Assembly (NCBI GenBank): GCA_042090785.1
Contig: JBELIP010000007.1
Span: 29,219 to 93,218, forward strand
DNA length: 64,000 nt
Reading direction: 5' to 3'
From: UBA7434 sp042090785
GTDB taxonomy: Bacteria > Pseudomonadota > Gammaproteobacteria > Pseudomonadales > UBA7434
How positions within the stretch are numbered: the first letter of the stretch is position 1; every line of letters starts with the position of its first letter. The notes beneath the pieces were generated by a model. The model made no database searches, had not been told where the DNA came from, and saw only the letters and a program-made list of their open reading frames with translations. Below, in pieces: positions 31,062 through 41,139 of the stretch. Position numbers and translations under genes: made by a program.

Positions 31062-32438
31062 CTAAGCCCACTGCCAATCTAAACGGCAGGCACCTACCAG
31101 CGAATAGTCATCACACACCAAAATACCTGGGATTGCTGCCACATCGTCACCCGCATAAATCACCGGATAATAATCGCGAAACCACGGCGGAATGCCGCGC
31201 TCGCTAAAACACTTTTTTAATGAGCGGCTCATACCACGATAGCGAAACCGTAAACCTTCTCGTCTAGCGCCAATGGTGTACTCGCCTTCACGTAGCCCGA
31301 CGCCTTCACCCACTGAGTCAGTTATCAGCAAAACACCTAAACCATCAATAACCATGGGCTCACCAAACAACCACACTAAATCCTGCTGCAAGGCTTGAGC
31401 GGCGGCTGATAACGTTTGCTCACTCAATAAGTACAAGCGATCACGATAGCAACATAAGCGATAATCACCTAACTGAACCTTGGCCTCACTGCTTTCAGAC
31501 ATTAATACTTTCTCAATTTGCTGCATCTGTGCGGTCGATGGCATTGTTAGCTGATAAGTTGATAACCAATAACGCAGTAAATTACTTCGCCTTTTGCTAC
31601 TTAATGCTAAGCAAGCAGAGACCGATAAGCTATTTCCATATTCATTATGCGTACAATCCACTGTTTTTAAATCTAACTGCGCTAAGTCTTTTAATAACTG
31701 GCTATCGGCACTGGCATGCTCTGAGTATCGATTAAGCATGCTAACAATGGCTGGCCAGCGCTTTTCTAATTTAGGTAGTACTTGCTGTCTGACAAAGTTT
31801 CTATCAAAGCTTTCGTCGGTATTCGATGGGTCTTCAATAAAACGCAATTCATTCAACGATGCATAAGCCGCTAAATCGGCACGGCTGCATTTTAGTAATG
31901 GCCGCGCAATTTGTGCTTTACCTAATGCGCGCTGCGTAGGCATGCCTGCCGCACCTCGAGTTCCCGCACCGCGAAACAAGCGCATAAGCAAAGTCTCAGC
32001 TTGATCGTTGGCATGATGACCCATTAGTAATACACCATCTGCAGCTAAACACGCTTCAAAGACAGTGTAACGCGCCTGCCGCGCGGCATTTTCTAGGCCT
32101 TTACCTTCGCTTTGTACGGCAACTTTCTTTATCTCTAACGGTACACCTAATTCATCACAAACTAACTGACAATGCTGTTCCCAGCTGTCACTGACGCTTT
32201 GTAACTGATGATTAATATGAAGGGCTGTTAGACGAGGAACAAACGGCAATGCAGAAGTGGCGTCTTGCGATTGAGCAACGCGAAGGCTTTGTAGAAAATG
32301 ATAAACAGAATGTAAAAGTACAGTGGAATCTAAACCACCACTAAAAGCCACTACCCAATGCTGATGGCACAGCAGGGCTTTATAGGCTTCGGCATAAAAA
32401 GTAGATGTGTTGCTATTGCTGGTATTTGAATGGCTCAT
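31062..32438 (-). CDS. tilS: tRNA(Ile)-lysidine synthase TilS
   Basis: TilS adds lysine to C34 of tRNA-Ile(CAU) so that it reads AUA codons. The 458-residue protein has the PP-loop SGGLDSTVLL (about 35-44), GHHANDQAETLLMRLFRGAG, and IEDPSNTDESFDRNFVRQQVLPKL. A C-terminal TilS substrate-binding domain includes RRRGLRFRYRG-like and FSERGIPPWFRDYYPVIY segments. ATG at 32438. It follows accA by about 100 bases, the order common in gammaproteobacteria. Confidence 0.97.
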   Translation of the reverse strand: MSHSNTSNSNTSTFYAEAYKALLCHQHWVVAFSGGLDSTVLLHSVYHFLQSLRVAQSQDATSALPFVPRLTALHINHQLQSVSDSWEQHCQLVCDELGVPLEIKKVAVQSEGKGLENAARQARYTVFEACLAADGVLLMGHHANDQAETLLMRLFRGAGTRGAAGMPTQRALGKAQIARPLLKCSRADLAAYASLNELRFIEDPSNTDESFDRNFVRQQVLPKLEKRWPAIVSMLNRYSEHASADSQLLKDLAQLDLKTVDCTHNEYGNSLSVSACLALSSKRRSNLLRYWLSTYQLTMPSTAQMQQIEKVLMSESSEAKVQLGDYRLCCYRDRLYLLSEQTLSAAAQALQQDLVWLFGEPMVIDGLGVLLITDSVGEGVGLREGEYTIGARREGLRFRYRGMSRSLKKCFSERGIPPWFRDYYPVIYAGDDVAAIPGILVCDDYSLVGACRLDWQWA

Positions 32439-32541
32439 AGACGCAACATTTCAACATCGTTATAAATTATTGAGTTGATGAATACAGCGCGTTTTAGTCT
32501 CTGGCTTATTGATAAGCCTTTAGCCTATTAACAGCAACCCT

Positions 32542-33492
32542 TTACATATTGCCGTATGACATCAACCGCTGGTAACGTTTTTCAAGTAAATCGTCGAGAG
32601 GCACTTGTTTTAACTGCTGCAACTCTTTTACTAAATACTCTTTAACACTTAAGGCCGCTAATTCAGGGTCGCGATGCGCCCCTCCTTCTGGCTCGGCAAT
32701 CGTGTGGTCAACAATACCTAAATCTTCTAGCACCGTAGACGTTAAACCCATGGCTTCTGCCGCTTGCGGGGCTTTTTCTGAAGTCTTCCAAATAATGTTG
32801 GCACAACCTTCGGGCGAAATAACAAAATAAGTAGAGTACTGCAACATGGCAAGTTTATCACCTACCCCTATACCTAACGCACCACCTGAGCTGCCCTCAC
32901 CGATTACCACAGAAATTACTGGCGTTTTTAAACAAGACATAACTTGTAAATTTTTAGCAATGGCAAAAGAGATACCGCGCTCTTCCGAATCAATACCTGG
33001 GTATGCCCCAGGCGTATCGATTAAGGTAATCACCGGCAGCGAAAAGCGCTCGGCCATTTCCATTAAACGTAAAGCTTTTCGGTAGCCTTCGGGACGCGGC
33101 ATACCAAAATTGCGTTTTACTTTATCGCTAACTTGTCGACCCTTCTCTTGGCCTATGACCATCACCGGCTCGCCTTGTAAGCGGGCTAAGCCACCCACAA
33201 TGGCAGCATCATCGGCAAACTGACGATCACCGTGCAGCTCATCAAAATCATCAAAGATACGAGAAATATAATCGACAGTGTAAGGACGCTGGGGATGACG
33301 GGCAACACGTACGATATCCCATGGCGTTAATGATGAATAAATTTTAGCAGTGAGCTTGGCACTTTTTTCTGTGAGCTTGGTTATTTCATCAGAAATATTC
33401 AAATCGTTGTTGTGACCAACCGAGCGTAACTCTTCTATTTTCACTTCGAGTTCGGCTATAGGCTGTTCAAAATCAAGATAATTTGGGTTCAT
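32542..33492 (-). CDS. accA: Acetyl-CoA carboxylase carboxyltransferase subunit alpha
   Basis: AccA, with AccD, transfers CO2 from carboxybiotin to acetyl-CoA in the first step of fatty acid synthesis. The 316-residue protein starts MNPNYLDFEQPIAELEVKI and carries the crotonase-fold signatures GRQVSDKVKRNFGMPRPEGYRKA, DTPGAYPGIDSEERG and GEGSSGGALGIGVGD. ATG at 33492. dnaE, often just upstream in relatives, is not here; instead an unrelated RND pump gene precedes it. Confidence 0.98.
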   Translation of the reverse strand: MNPNYLDFEQPIAELEVKIEELRSVGHNNDLNISDEITKLTEKSAKLTAKIYSSLTPWDIVRVARHPQRPYTVDYISRIFDDFDELHGDRQFADDAAIVGGLARLQGEPVMVIGQEKGRQVSDKVKRNFGMPRPEGYRKALRLMEMAERFSLPVITLIDTPGAYPGIDSEERGISFAIAKNLQVMSCLKTPVISVVIGEGSSGGALGIGVGDKLAMLQYSTYFVISPEGCANIIWKTSEKAPQAAEAMGLTSTVLEDLGIVDHTIAEPEGGAHRDPELAALSVKEYLVKELQQLKQVPLDDLLEKRYQRLMSYGNM

Positions 33493-33761
33493 ATCACATC
33501 ACACTATTTTTAATACTGAGTGGTATAAATTAACCATGCTAACTGCAGGGAGAATACAAGGCTGCTAATAAAGCCCTACCCAACCGCATTGCGCTGCAAG
33601 TTAATGATCAAGTTGCGCGCATTATAGGGGAATGTTGCATCTAAATCAGCCGCATTTAGACGCCGTTATTGGGACTTATCAACACTCTTGAGGCTTATTC
33701 ATGGCCGAATACACCCGCAGCGTTCATTGATTAGCCAAACCCATTTATTGAGACAGCAGGC

Positions 33762-36700
33762 TTAAGCAATTAACGAATTGAGCTTAGCCTGCCGTTTGGC
33801 AAAGGAATAAGAGAGATTTTCTCCCGCTAAATATAACGCAGGTACAAAAATCAATGTCACCAAGCTGGCAAACAACACACCAAACGATAGCGATGTCACC
33901 ATAGGAATCAAAAACTGTGCCTGAACACTGGTCTCCAATAATATTGGCGTTAAGCCAAGAAAGGTGGTCACCGAAGTCAGCACAATTGGTCTGAAGCGTT
34001 GAACGGCACCATTCACTACAGCACGCCTTGGCGAATAACCTAGACGACGTAATTGATTAATACGATCAATTAACACCACGTTATCGTTTACCACAACGCC
34101 AGCACAGGCCATCATCCCTAAGACCGAGAACAAGCTAATGCCCGTACCAATAATGACATGCCCATAAATCGCGCCCATAAAGCCAAATGGCACAGCGGTT
34201 AACACCAATAAAGGCTGCCAATAAGAACGGAACATGATCGCCATGACAGCAAAAATACCTAGCATCGATAACAGCAAAAAGAGAATAATTTCTTGCAAGA
34301 ACTCATCATTCTCTTGTTGTTCGCCTTTTAAGGTAATCACCACGTCAGGGTATTGATCGAGCAAACCATCAATCGCTTCTGTTTGTAGCTGCTGAATAAT
34401 GGCTCCAGCATTAAACCCTTTTTGCACATCACTAGAAACCCGTGCCACACGTTTGCGATCTAAACGCTCGACCTTTTTGTAGGAGTTGCGATATTCAATA
34501 TCAACCACTGACGCTAACGGTACACGATTATTTAACTCGCCTTGCTCACTGGGGATGTCACTGACAACATACATCTCGCGTAGCGCTTCTTCATAAGAAC
34601 GGTCTTGTCGCGGGTAGCGAACCAATACCTTTACATCTTCACGCATGCGAGGAATACGCTGTACCTCTTCACCATAAAAAGCGCGCCGCACCTGCTGTGA
34701 AAGACTCGCTAAACTCACCGACAAAGTGTTAGCTTCGGGCTTAAGCTGTAAATTAATTTCGTTTGAGGGGCTATCTAAAGTACTACCCACATTGTAAACA
34801 CCCTCGATCGCTGCCATCTTTACTGCCAAGGCTGCAGAAAAATCTTCGAGCTGCTGCTGAGAATCACTGCGCACAACAAACTCAATAGGCTTGGGAATAT
34901 TAAAAATCGTGTAGCTCACCGATAAATCTTTTACACCCTGCAACTCACCTATCTCTTCTTGTAATTGCCGAGCTAAAGTATCTGAACCTAGCGGCCTATC
35001 GTTACCATCCTCGAGTAACATCGTAATACGCGCCGTTGTGCCATAAGCCGCAACATGAATACCTTGAACTAACTCGTATTCGTATTTTTCATTCACTCTC
35101 GCCTTAACTTGTTGGGCCGACAACTCAAGATAATTTGCCACCGACATCAACTGCTTAAACGGTGCAGCTTCAGGTATTTCTACCTTGGCGACGACATAGT
35201 CTGAAGTCACACGTGGAAAAAAACTAAACGGCAACCAACCGCCTTTAACTGTGGCAACAGCAAAGATAAACAAGAAGGCAAATACCGTTATGGTCACTTT
35301 ACGAGAACCTACGGTCCAAACCAACATGCGTCTATAATAAGTGCGGCCAAGCAAGGGCAATAACGCCGCAACAGCCAACCGTCGCTGCTCTAAATAATGT
35401 AATAAACGAGTAAACGGAGAAAGCATATAAGCCACTAAGGTTTTTACCGCCCCAACCACGGCTCCGCCTTTATCGGCTAAATGTGAGGGTAAAAGATAGA
35501 GTGATTCAAACAGTGAAAAACACAGCGCCAAAATAACCGGCGTAGCAATGGTTGCCGGCTCCGGACCATCGCCAATAAAAAAGAAGGGGATAAAAAATAT
35601 CATGGTACTTAACACCGCAAACCAAACCGGTGCAATAACCGACATGACTCCTTCTATAGCACCTTGCCGCGAACTGCTGTGGTTAAGTTGCTGGCTATAA
35701 ATAGCTTCACCGACAATAATGGCATCATCAACAACAATGCCAAGAATCATAATAAACGCAAACATAGAAATAATATTAAGTGACACACTGGTAAACGATA
35801 GCCACCATATAGCGCCCATAAATGCCACGGCAATACCACTACAAACCCAAAAAGCTAATGACGGCTTAAGAAATATTAGCAAGATAATAAACACTAACAA
35901 CAAACCACTTGAACCGTTATAAATCAGTGTATCTAAGCGCCCGCGATAGCTGACCGAAGCATCCGACCAAATGGACAAACTAACCGCATCCGGTAACTGC
36001 TGTGACTTTTGCTCAACATACAATTTAACCGCATCACTGGTGCGAAGGATATCGGGGTTACTTTGATTGCGAATCCATATCTCTAACGAGGGCTGGCCAT
36101 CAAGAGTGCTGTAAATATCGGCATCTTCAAAACCGTCCACCACCTCTGCCACATCGCCAACGCGCAAAAGCGCACCATCGGCCTTGTGGCGCAGCGGTAT
36201 TTGATTAAAATCGGTTGCATAATCTGCCTGGGCTCGCGTCTGTAATAAAATATCGCCGCCGTTATCACGAATTTTACCCGCTGGCATATTAAACGAATAA
36301 CCGCGGACTGCTGCGGCCACTTCATTAAACGTTAATCCGTAATCAAGCAGTGCTTGCTCCGATATTTCTATACCCACCTCATACTTTCGCGGGGTATGTA
36401 TTTCGGCAATAGCAACCGAAGGCAATGCGGCAAGCTCCTCACGTATTTGCTCGCCAAGTTCTTTGAGTTCGCGCTCCTGCAAATCACCGGCTAACTGCAA
36501 GCGCATAATGGTATTACGCCATCGCTGCTCTACAATCTGCGGACTCTCAGAGCCGGCTGGAAAGGTATTAATCGCTTCAACATTCGCTTTAATGTCATTA
36601 AGAATACGTATCGTATCTTCTTCGGGTTTAATCTCAATAATAACTTCGCCAACCCCTTCGCGAGCGACCGAGCGTATTTCTTCTATACCACCTAATTGCT

Positions 36701-36917
36701 GCACGGCTTCTTCAATACGCGCACAAATTTGTTTTTCTACCTCTTCAGGACCCGCACCAGGGTAAGGCACAGTCACGCGTATCAAATCAATTTTTATTTG
36801 TGGAAAAAACTCTTTGTCCAGTAACGGAAAAGTCATTAGACCGGCTATAAGAATAAAGAACATTGCCAGTTTTGCAGCAATAGGATTGTCGATAAACCAA
36901 CTAACAATAGAACGCAT
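33762..36917 (-). CDS. RND-family efflux transporter, inner membrane pump
   Basis: A proton-driven tripartite pump subunit of the AcrB/HAE1-like superfamily, 1051 residues. Twelve membrane segments flank two large periplasmic loops. The TM4 proton-relay aspartates are seen in MILGIVVDDAIIVGEAI, and the matching TM10 region reads GMMACAGVVVNDNVVLIDRI. It starts 14 bases after the adaptor gene, so the two are cotranscribed. No outer-membrane channel gene is nearby; a TolC-type protein elsewhere would be needed. Substrate unknown. Confidence 0.94.
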   Translation of the reverse strand: MRSIVSWFIDNPIAAKLAMFFILIAGLMTFPLLDKEFFPQIKIDLIRVTVPYPGAGPEEVEKQICARIEEAVQQLGGIEEIRSVAREGVGEVIIEIKPEEDTIRILNDIKANVEAINTFPAGSESPQIVEQRWRNTIMRLQLAGDLQERELKELGEQIREELAALPSVAIAEIHTPRKYEVGIEISEQALLDYGLTFNEVAAAVRGYSFNMPAGKIRDNGGDILLQTRAQADYATDFNQIPLRHKADGALLRVGDVAEVVDGFEDADIYSTLDGQPSLEIWIRNQSNPDILRTSDAVKLYVEQKSQQLPDAVSLSIWSDASVSYRGRLDTLIYNGSSGLLLVFIILLIFLKPSLAFWVCSGIAVAFMGAIWWLSFTSVSLNIISMFAFIMILGIVVDDAIIVGEAIYSQQLNHSSSRQGAIEGVMSVIAPVWFAVLSTMIFFIPFFFIGDGPEPATIATPVILALCFSLFESLYLLPSHLADKGGAVVGAVKTLVAYMLSPFTRLLHYLEQRRLAVAALLPLLGRTYYRRMLVWTVGSRKVTITVFAFLFIFAVATVKGGWLPFSFFPRVTSDYVVAKVEIPEAAPFKQLMSVANYLELSAQQVKARVNEKYEYELVQGIHVAAYGTTARITMLLEDGNDRPLGSDTLARQLQEEIGELQGVKDLSVSYTIFNIPKPIEFVVRSDSQQQLEDFSAALAVKMAAIEGVYNVGSTLDSPSNEINLQLKPEANTLSVSLASLSQQVRRAFYGEEVQRIPRMREDVKVLVRYPRQDRSYEEALREMYVVSDIPSEQGELNNRVPLASVVDIEYRNSYKKVERLDRKRVARVSSDVQKGFNAGAIIQQLQTEAIDGLLDQYPDVVITLKGEQQENDEFLQEIILFLLLSMLGIFAVMAIMFRSYWQPLLVLTAVPFGFMGAIYGHVIIGTGISLFSVLGMMACAGVVVNDNVVLIDRINQLRRLGYSPRRAVVNGAVQRFRPIVLTSVTTFLGLTPILLETSVQAQFLIPMVTSLSFGVLFASLVTLIFVPALYLAGENLSYSFAKRQAKLNSLIA

Positions 36918-36931
36918 TATTTATATCCGAT

Positions 36932-38149
36932 TTATTCTTGGCTAACTTGTGCGGCGGCTTGTGCGTCTGGCAGCTCATGGAGCGTGGCAGATCTATCGCG
37001 AATCTTCATGCCTTTTAAAGCTAAAGATAGGTTTGATGTAATTACCGATACAGGATTACTAGCGACACGAGTATCGGCCAACTTCACCAAGACAGCATTA
37101 TCATTAACCTGAATAACAACAACATCGAGGTAAGCCAATTGTCCATTGTCAAAAACCCAAATTTGCTGCTGTTGACGTAGCGCACTTCGCGGAATAAAAA
37201 AACTGTTTGCAATACGATTACCGGCAATCTGCGCTGTGACAAACTGGCCGACAGCAAGCGCAGGTTTTTGCAATACACCCGTGCTGTCATAATGATCGTC
37301 AAACGCCTGTGGTAATGAAGCGACAAAATAATACTGACGGCTACTGCTATCTATTGCGCCTTCTAGCCGTTCAAGCTTGGCATCCCATTCGTATTGCTTA
37401 TTACCGTAACGGGCAATTAACTTTACTGGCGAAGGCTGTGCCGCCGACACACTAACATTTTGTCTTTGTTGTGCAGTTAATGGCAAACGTACTTCAGCAA
37501 TGTCACTGCTATAAACTTCTGCAATAGATGTGCCTTGGGTAACAAACTGCCCAACGTCTACTTTTTTAGTCAACACTTGACCAGCAAATGGCGCACTGAT
37601 TTTAGTGCGTGACAAATCTAACTGCGCTTTTTCTAAACCGGCTTCGGCTGCTTGCAATCCAGCTTTAGCACTCGCCAATTGCGGCTTTCGTAAAAATAAA
37701 TCATTAGCTTCGCCATTACCCAAGTCGCGCCATTCGCGCTTAGCTTGTCGAGCGCGCCCCTTTTCCGTTGCCAGCAATTGTTTAGCATCAGCCAATTTGG
37801 CTTGAGCCTGGCTAATAGCAATACGGTAATCGCTTTCATCAATGGTCACTAAGGCTTGGTTGGCAGCAAAAGAACCTCCTGCAGAAAACTGCTCGGCTAT
37901 GGCATCAACGCGACCCGTTACTTGCGAAACTAACTCAATTTGGGTTTTGGGCTTAACAAGCCCTTGCGATTCAATCCAAACACGATGCTCAGCAGGCTTA
38001 ACATGTAACACATCAACAATAGGCACTGGCGGTACACGAATCGGTTTTGCCGCTGGCGCAGGCTTACTAGTGACAATAAGCCATGTCAACAATAAACCGA
38101 CAACAACAACGCCAATAAAGAGTTTACGATTGTTTTTTGTTCCTAACAT
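36932..38149 (-). CDS. RND periplasmic adaptor (membrane fusion protein)
   Basis: A 405-residue HlyD/AcrA-type adaptor bridging the RND pump and an outer membrane channel. It has an N-terminal membrane anchor (about 8-28), a split lipoyl domain around GRVDAIAEQFSAGGSF and APFAGQVLTKKVDVGQFVTQG, a coiled-coil hairpin between them, and a beta-barrel domain. The ATG at 38149 is partly duplicated: a second copy of ATGTTAGGAA lies 19 bases upstream but reads into an early stop, so the inner ATG is right. Confidence 0.92.
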   Translation of the reverse strand: MLGTKNNRKLFIGVVVVGLLLTWLIVTSKPAPAAKPIRVPPVPIVDVLHVKPAEHRVWIESQGLVKPKTQIELVSQVTGRVDAIAEQFSAGGSFAANQALVTIDESDYRIAISQAQAKLADAKQLLATEKGRARQAKREWRDLGNGEANDLFLRKPQLASAKAGLQAAEAGLEKAQLDLSRTKISAPFAGQVLTKKVDVGQFVTQGTSIAEVYSSDIAEVRLPLTAQQRQNVSVSAAQPSPVKLIARYGNKQYEWDAKLERLEGAIDSSSRQYYFVASLPQAFDDHYDSTGVLQKPALAVGQFVTAQIAGNRIANSFFIPRSALRQQQQIWVFDNGQLAYLDVVVIQVNDNAVLVKLADTRVASNPVSVITSNLSLALKGMKIRDRSATLHELPDAQAAAQVSQE

Positions 38150-38349
38150 AAAGCTTTATTTCCTAACATGACTGACATAAGGCATTAATATCTTGTTATA
38201 TACGCAACAACTCACTTATTTGTTCACCAGCACTCACTTTAACTCACCATAAAAAAGTCTAGCGATTTAAGGGCTGGTCAGAATGAAATAATCCAGCATT
38301 CTGACAATAACTTATACCAGTTTATCCTACACAGGCTTCCATATCGACG

Positions 38350-38355
38350 TATAAT
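38350..38355 (+). promoter_or_regulatory. -10-like TATAAT upstream of the 38462 gene
   Basis: A perfect TATAAT about 105 bases before the ATG at 38462. The -35 region is weak. The rest of the roughly 310-base spacer (38150-38461), upstream of two divergent genes, holds no reading frame I would support. Confidence 0.35.
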
Positions 38356-38461
38356 ATGAGTGACTTATGCCGTAAGGTTTAATGAATAATTGATTCATAG
38401 CCTATGCAACCGTATGCGCAACATTCAAACCATTAATTAACCCATTAATATTGGACAATTT

Positions 38462-38884
38462 ATGAGTACTGGCACTTGGGATCCTAGCAGCAATACCAGC
38501 AAGCTAGATATTAATATAGACCCCGCCTCGCTTGCAGATTTGCTCAAGCGTTTTTTGGCGCTTGCCGAAAACAATCAACTGGACAATTTAGCCACACAGA
38601 TGGATGAGCAGGACCGCTCTCAGTTTGCCATTATGCAGGCCGATTTAGCCCTATGGCAGAACGCACTTAGCGATTACAGCGAAGCACAGCTAATTGCGCT
38701 TATACGATTTTTCACCTTAGTGGAGATGGCACTTCCTGAATGGGCTGCAGGCGCAAAGTCACCGGTGATTAGCATTAATAAAATACTGAAAAGCCGCGGT
38801 CATAAATTAGACCGAGAAATGCTAATGTGGATTAAACAACATAGCGATAACCGTTTTATCCCTAACGGTTCGCCGCTGTTATAA
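38462..38884 (+). CDS. Unknown soluble helical protein
   Basis: A 140-residue protein without signal peptide or membrane segment. It has several predicted amphipathic helices, including DPASLADLLKRFLALAEN and AQLIALIRFFTLVEMALPEW, and ends in a basic segment (ILKSRGHKLDREMLMWIKQHS). I cannot assign a family. It stands alone, converging with the DUF1244 gene with 17 bases between stops. Confidence 0.8.
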   Translation: MSTGTWDPSSNTSKLDINIDPASLADLLKRFLALAENNQLDNLATQMDEQDRSQFAIMQADLALWQNALSDYSEAQLIALIRFFTLVEMALPEWAAGAKSPVISINKILKSRGHKLDREMLMWIKQHSDNRFIPNGSPLL

Positions 38885-38901
38885 GGTCTTAGCTGATAGA
38901 T

Positions 38902-39210
38902 TTAGCGCTTTCGCGCGTTGAACTTTTCTAGCTGCTCAGCTGTTGCTTCTAACTGATGGTGCTCCTTCCATTCGGAATACGGCATACCATAAACTCGCTC
39001 GCGCGCCTGCTCATAATCTACCGCTTCACCGCGTTCATCGGCTGCCGCCACATACCACTTAGCTAAACAGTTACGACAAAAGTTGGCTAAATTCATTAAG
39101 TCGATATTTTGCACATCTTTGCGTGAATCTAGATGCTCAAGCAAACGCCTAAACACCGCAGCTTCAATGTCTGTCTGCTGCGATGATGTTTCTGCTGGCT
39201 TATCGATCAT
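38902..39210 (-). CDS. DUF1244 family protein
   Basis: A 102-residue protein recognised by the DUF1244 signature RKDVQNIDLMNLANFCRNCLAKWY followed by an acidic helix and YGMPYSEWKEHHQ. The CRNC cysteine pair could bind metal. The function of the family is unknown. It lies 34 bases after sat in the same orientation, so it is probably cotranscribed with sulfate activation genes. Confidence 0.9.
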   Translation of the reverse strand: MIDKPAETSSQQTDIEAAVFRRLLEHLDSRKDVQNIDLMNLANFCRNCLAKWYVAAADERGEAVDYEQARERVYGMPYSEWKEHHQLEATAEQLEKFNARKR

Positions 39211-39244
39211 AAGTAGCGACTCAATTAATGTGACTTGAAATAAC

Positions 39245-40429
39245 TCAAAGCGATTGATAATAATCCATCAAAATTTTAGCCACTTCAGGACGCGAAAACT
39301 CTGGTGGTGGCGCAATACCATTACCCAACATTTCACGTACTTTAGTACCCGACAATAAGACAAAATCTTCTTTGTCATGGTCGGGGGCATCTTTCATCAT
39401 AACCACTTTATTTAGCTTTTTAGAATACGCGGTATGATCAGCACGATAAATCTCAATATCTAAGGCACCGGCTGGGACTTTTTCATCAAAAATAGTCTGC
39501 GCATCGAAAGCACCGTAATAGTCACCAACACCCGCATGATCGCGACCCACAATTAAATGCGTACAACCACAGTTTTGACGGAACACCGCATGCAACACCG
39601 CTTCTCTTGGGCCGGCATAAAGCATATCGAAACCGTAGCCAGTGACCATTACCGAGTTAGGCGCAAAATACAGCTCAACCATTTTACGAATAGAAGCATC
39701 ACGCACATCGGCAGGAATATCACCCGGCTTTAATTTACCTAATAACATATGCACTAAACAGCCATCGGCACCTAAATCTTCAAGTGCCATGCGACATAAT
39801 TCTTCATGCGCGCGATGCATTGGGTTACGCGTTTGAAAGGCAACCGCCTTTTCCCAACCTAACGATTCCATTTCGCTGCGAATTTCAACCGCTGTTCGAT
39901 AGGTGTCAGGGAAATCCGTTTGAAAATAAGAATAACTTAACACCTGAATGGCACCCGAAAGCATAATATTACCCTGTGAGCGAAATGCCGCTACGCCTGG
40001 GTGACTTCCGTCCAGCGTACCGAAAACCTGTTCAACCATGCTGTCCATCTGTTCATCAGAGACCAGTTCAATGGCATCCACTTGCATAATCGCTAAAACA
40101 GGATTGCCTTCTACATTAGGGTCTTTAAGCGCAATTCGCTGGCCAGCTTCAATGCCCGAAGCATCTTCAACCAAATTCACAATAGGCACAGGCCAGAACA
40201 AACCATCAACGGTATGCAGTTTTTGCGCAACGCTCAGTGAATCCATTAGATTCATATAGCCAGTTAACGGCGTAAAATAACCTGCAGCCAACATAACCGC
40301 ATTGGCTGCTGCCGCTGAACTGATAGTAATCGCTGTTAAATCTTGTGCTTCTGCTGCAAGTGCTGCGCGCTGGCTATCGTCGGCAACGTACAGTGGCATT
40401 AAACGTTCTGCGCCGTGTGGCTTAATCAT
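39245..40429 (-). CDS. sat: Sulfate adenylyltransferase (single-subunit ATP sulfurylase)
   Basis: ATP sulfurylase makes adenosine 5'-phosphosulfate from ATP and sulfate. It is the 394-residue homomeric Sat type, not the CysD/CysN heterodimer of enteric bacteria. A PUA-like N-terminal domain precedes the catalytic domain with the HxxH-type motif TRNPMHRAHEELCR and GRDHAGVGDYYG. ATG at 40429 with GGAG upstream. The preceding gene is cysC, so the pair makes PAPS for assimilation or sulfation. Confidence 0.96.
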   Translation of the reverse strand: MIKPHGAERLMPLYVADDSQRAALAAEAQDLTAITISSAAAANAVMLAAGYFTPLTGYMNLMDSLSVAQKLHTVDGLFWPVPIVNLVEDASGIEAGQRIALKDPNVEGNPVLAIMQVDAIELVSDEQMDSMVEQVFGTLDGSHPGVAAFRSQGNIMLSGAIQVLSYSYFQTDFPDTYRTAVEIRSEMESLGWEKAVAFQTRNPMHRAHEELCRMALEDLGADGCLVHMLLGKLKPGDIPADVRDASIRKMVELYFAPNSVMVTGYGFDMLYAGPREAVLHAVFRQNCGCTHLIVGRDHAGVGDYYGAFDAQTIFDEKVPAGALDIEIYRADHTAYSKKLNKVVMMKDAPDHDKEDFVLLSGTKVREMLGNGIAPPPEFSRPEVAKILMDYYQSL

Positions 40430-40527
40430 TTACTACTCCGATATTTTTATGGTTGGTCTTATCGCCTTTGATAACGATAAGACCGGTTAAGATGAGTTTA
40501 CTTAAGCGTTTTAATAAAGGGGTAAAA

Positions 40528-41139
40528 TCAAATAATGCCGCGCTCAACTAACAGTGCTAACAAAATTTCAACTTCTTTATCTAATGACATTTCATGGCTA
40601 TTTAAAATAACCTCGGCCTGGCTTGGCGCTTCATAGGGGTCATCAATTCCAGTAAAGTTTTTAATTTCACCTGCGCGTGCTTTTTTGTATAAACCTTTAG
40701 GATCGCGGCTCTCTGCAACATCTAACGGCACATCTACGAAGACCTCAATAAAATCCATCCCCGATTCTTCATGTAACGCGCGAACAATATCGCGATCGGC
40801 ACGGTAAGGGCTGACAAAGCTCGATAAAGTAATAACGCCCGTATCAACAAATAGCTTAGCTATTTCACCAATACGACGAATATTTTCGGTGCGGTCCTCA
40901 GCAGAAAAGCCTAAGTTTTTATTAATGCCTAAGCGTACATTATCGCCATCTAAACGGTAGCTAAGGCGACCCGCTTTATGCAGTGCATTTTCTAATGCCA
41001 CCGCAACGGTACTCTTGCCACTGCCCGATAAACCGGTAAACCAAATAGTCGCGCCTTTTTGGCCTAATAACTGATTGCGATGCTCACTATTAATATCACC
41101 TTCATGTCGGTGAACGTTAGTCGCTTTTTGCTCTGCCAT
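40528..41139 (-). CDS. cysC: Adenylylsulfate kinase CysC
   Basis: APS kinase phosphorylates APS to PAPS. The 203-residue protein has the P-loop WFTGLSGSGKSTVAVALE, then YRLDGDNVRLGINKNLGFSAEDRTENIRRIGE, and SFVSPYRADRD, all family hallmarks. ATG at 41139. It is first in the presumed cysC-sat-DUF1244 unit, about 100 bases before sat. Confidence 0.97.
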   Translation of the reverse strand: MAEQKATNVHRHEGDINSEHRNQLLGQKGATIWFTGLSGSGKSTVAVALENALHKAGRLSYRLDGDNVRLGINKNLGFSAEDRTENIRRIGEIAKLFVDTGVITLSSFVSPYRADRDIVRALHEESGMDFIEVFVDVPLDVAESRDPKGLYKKARAGEIKNFTGIDDPYEAPSQAEVILNSHEMSLDKEVEILLALLVERGII

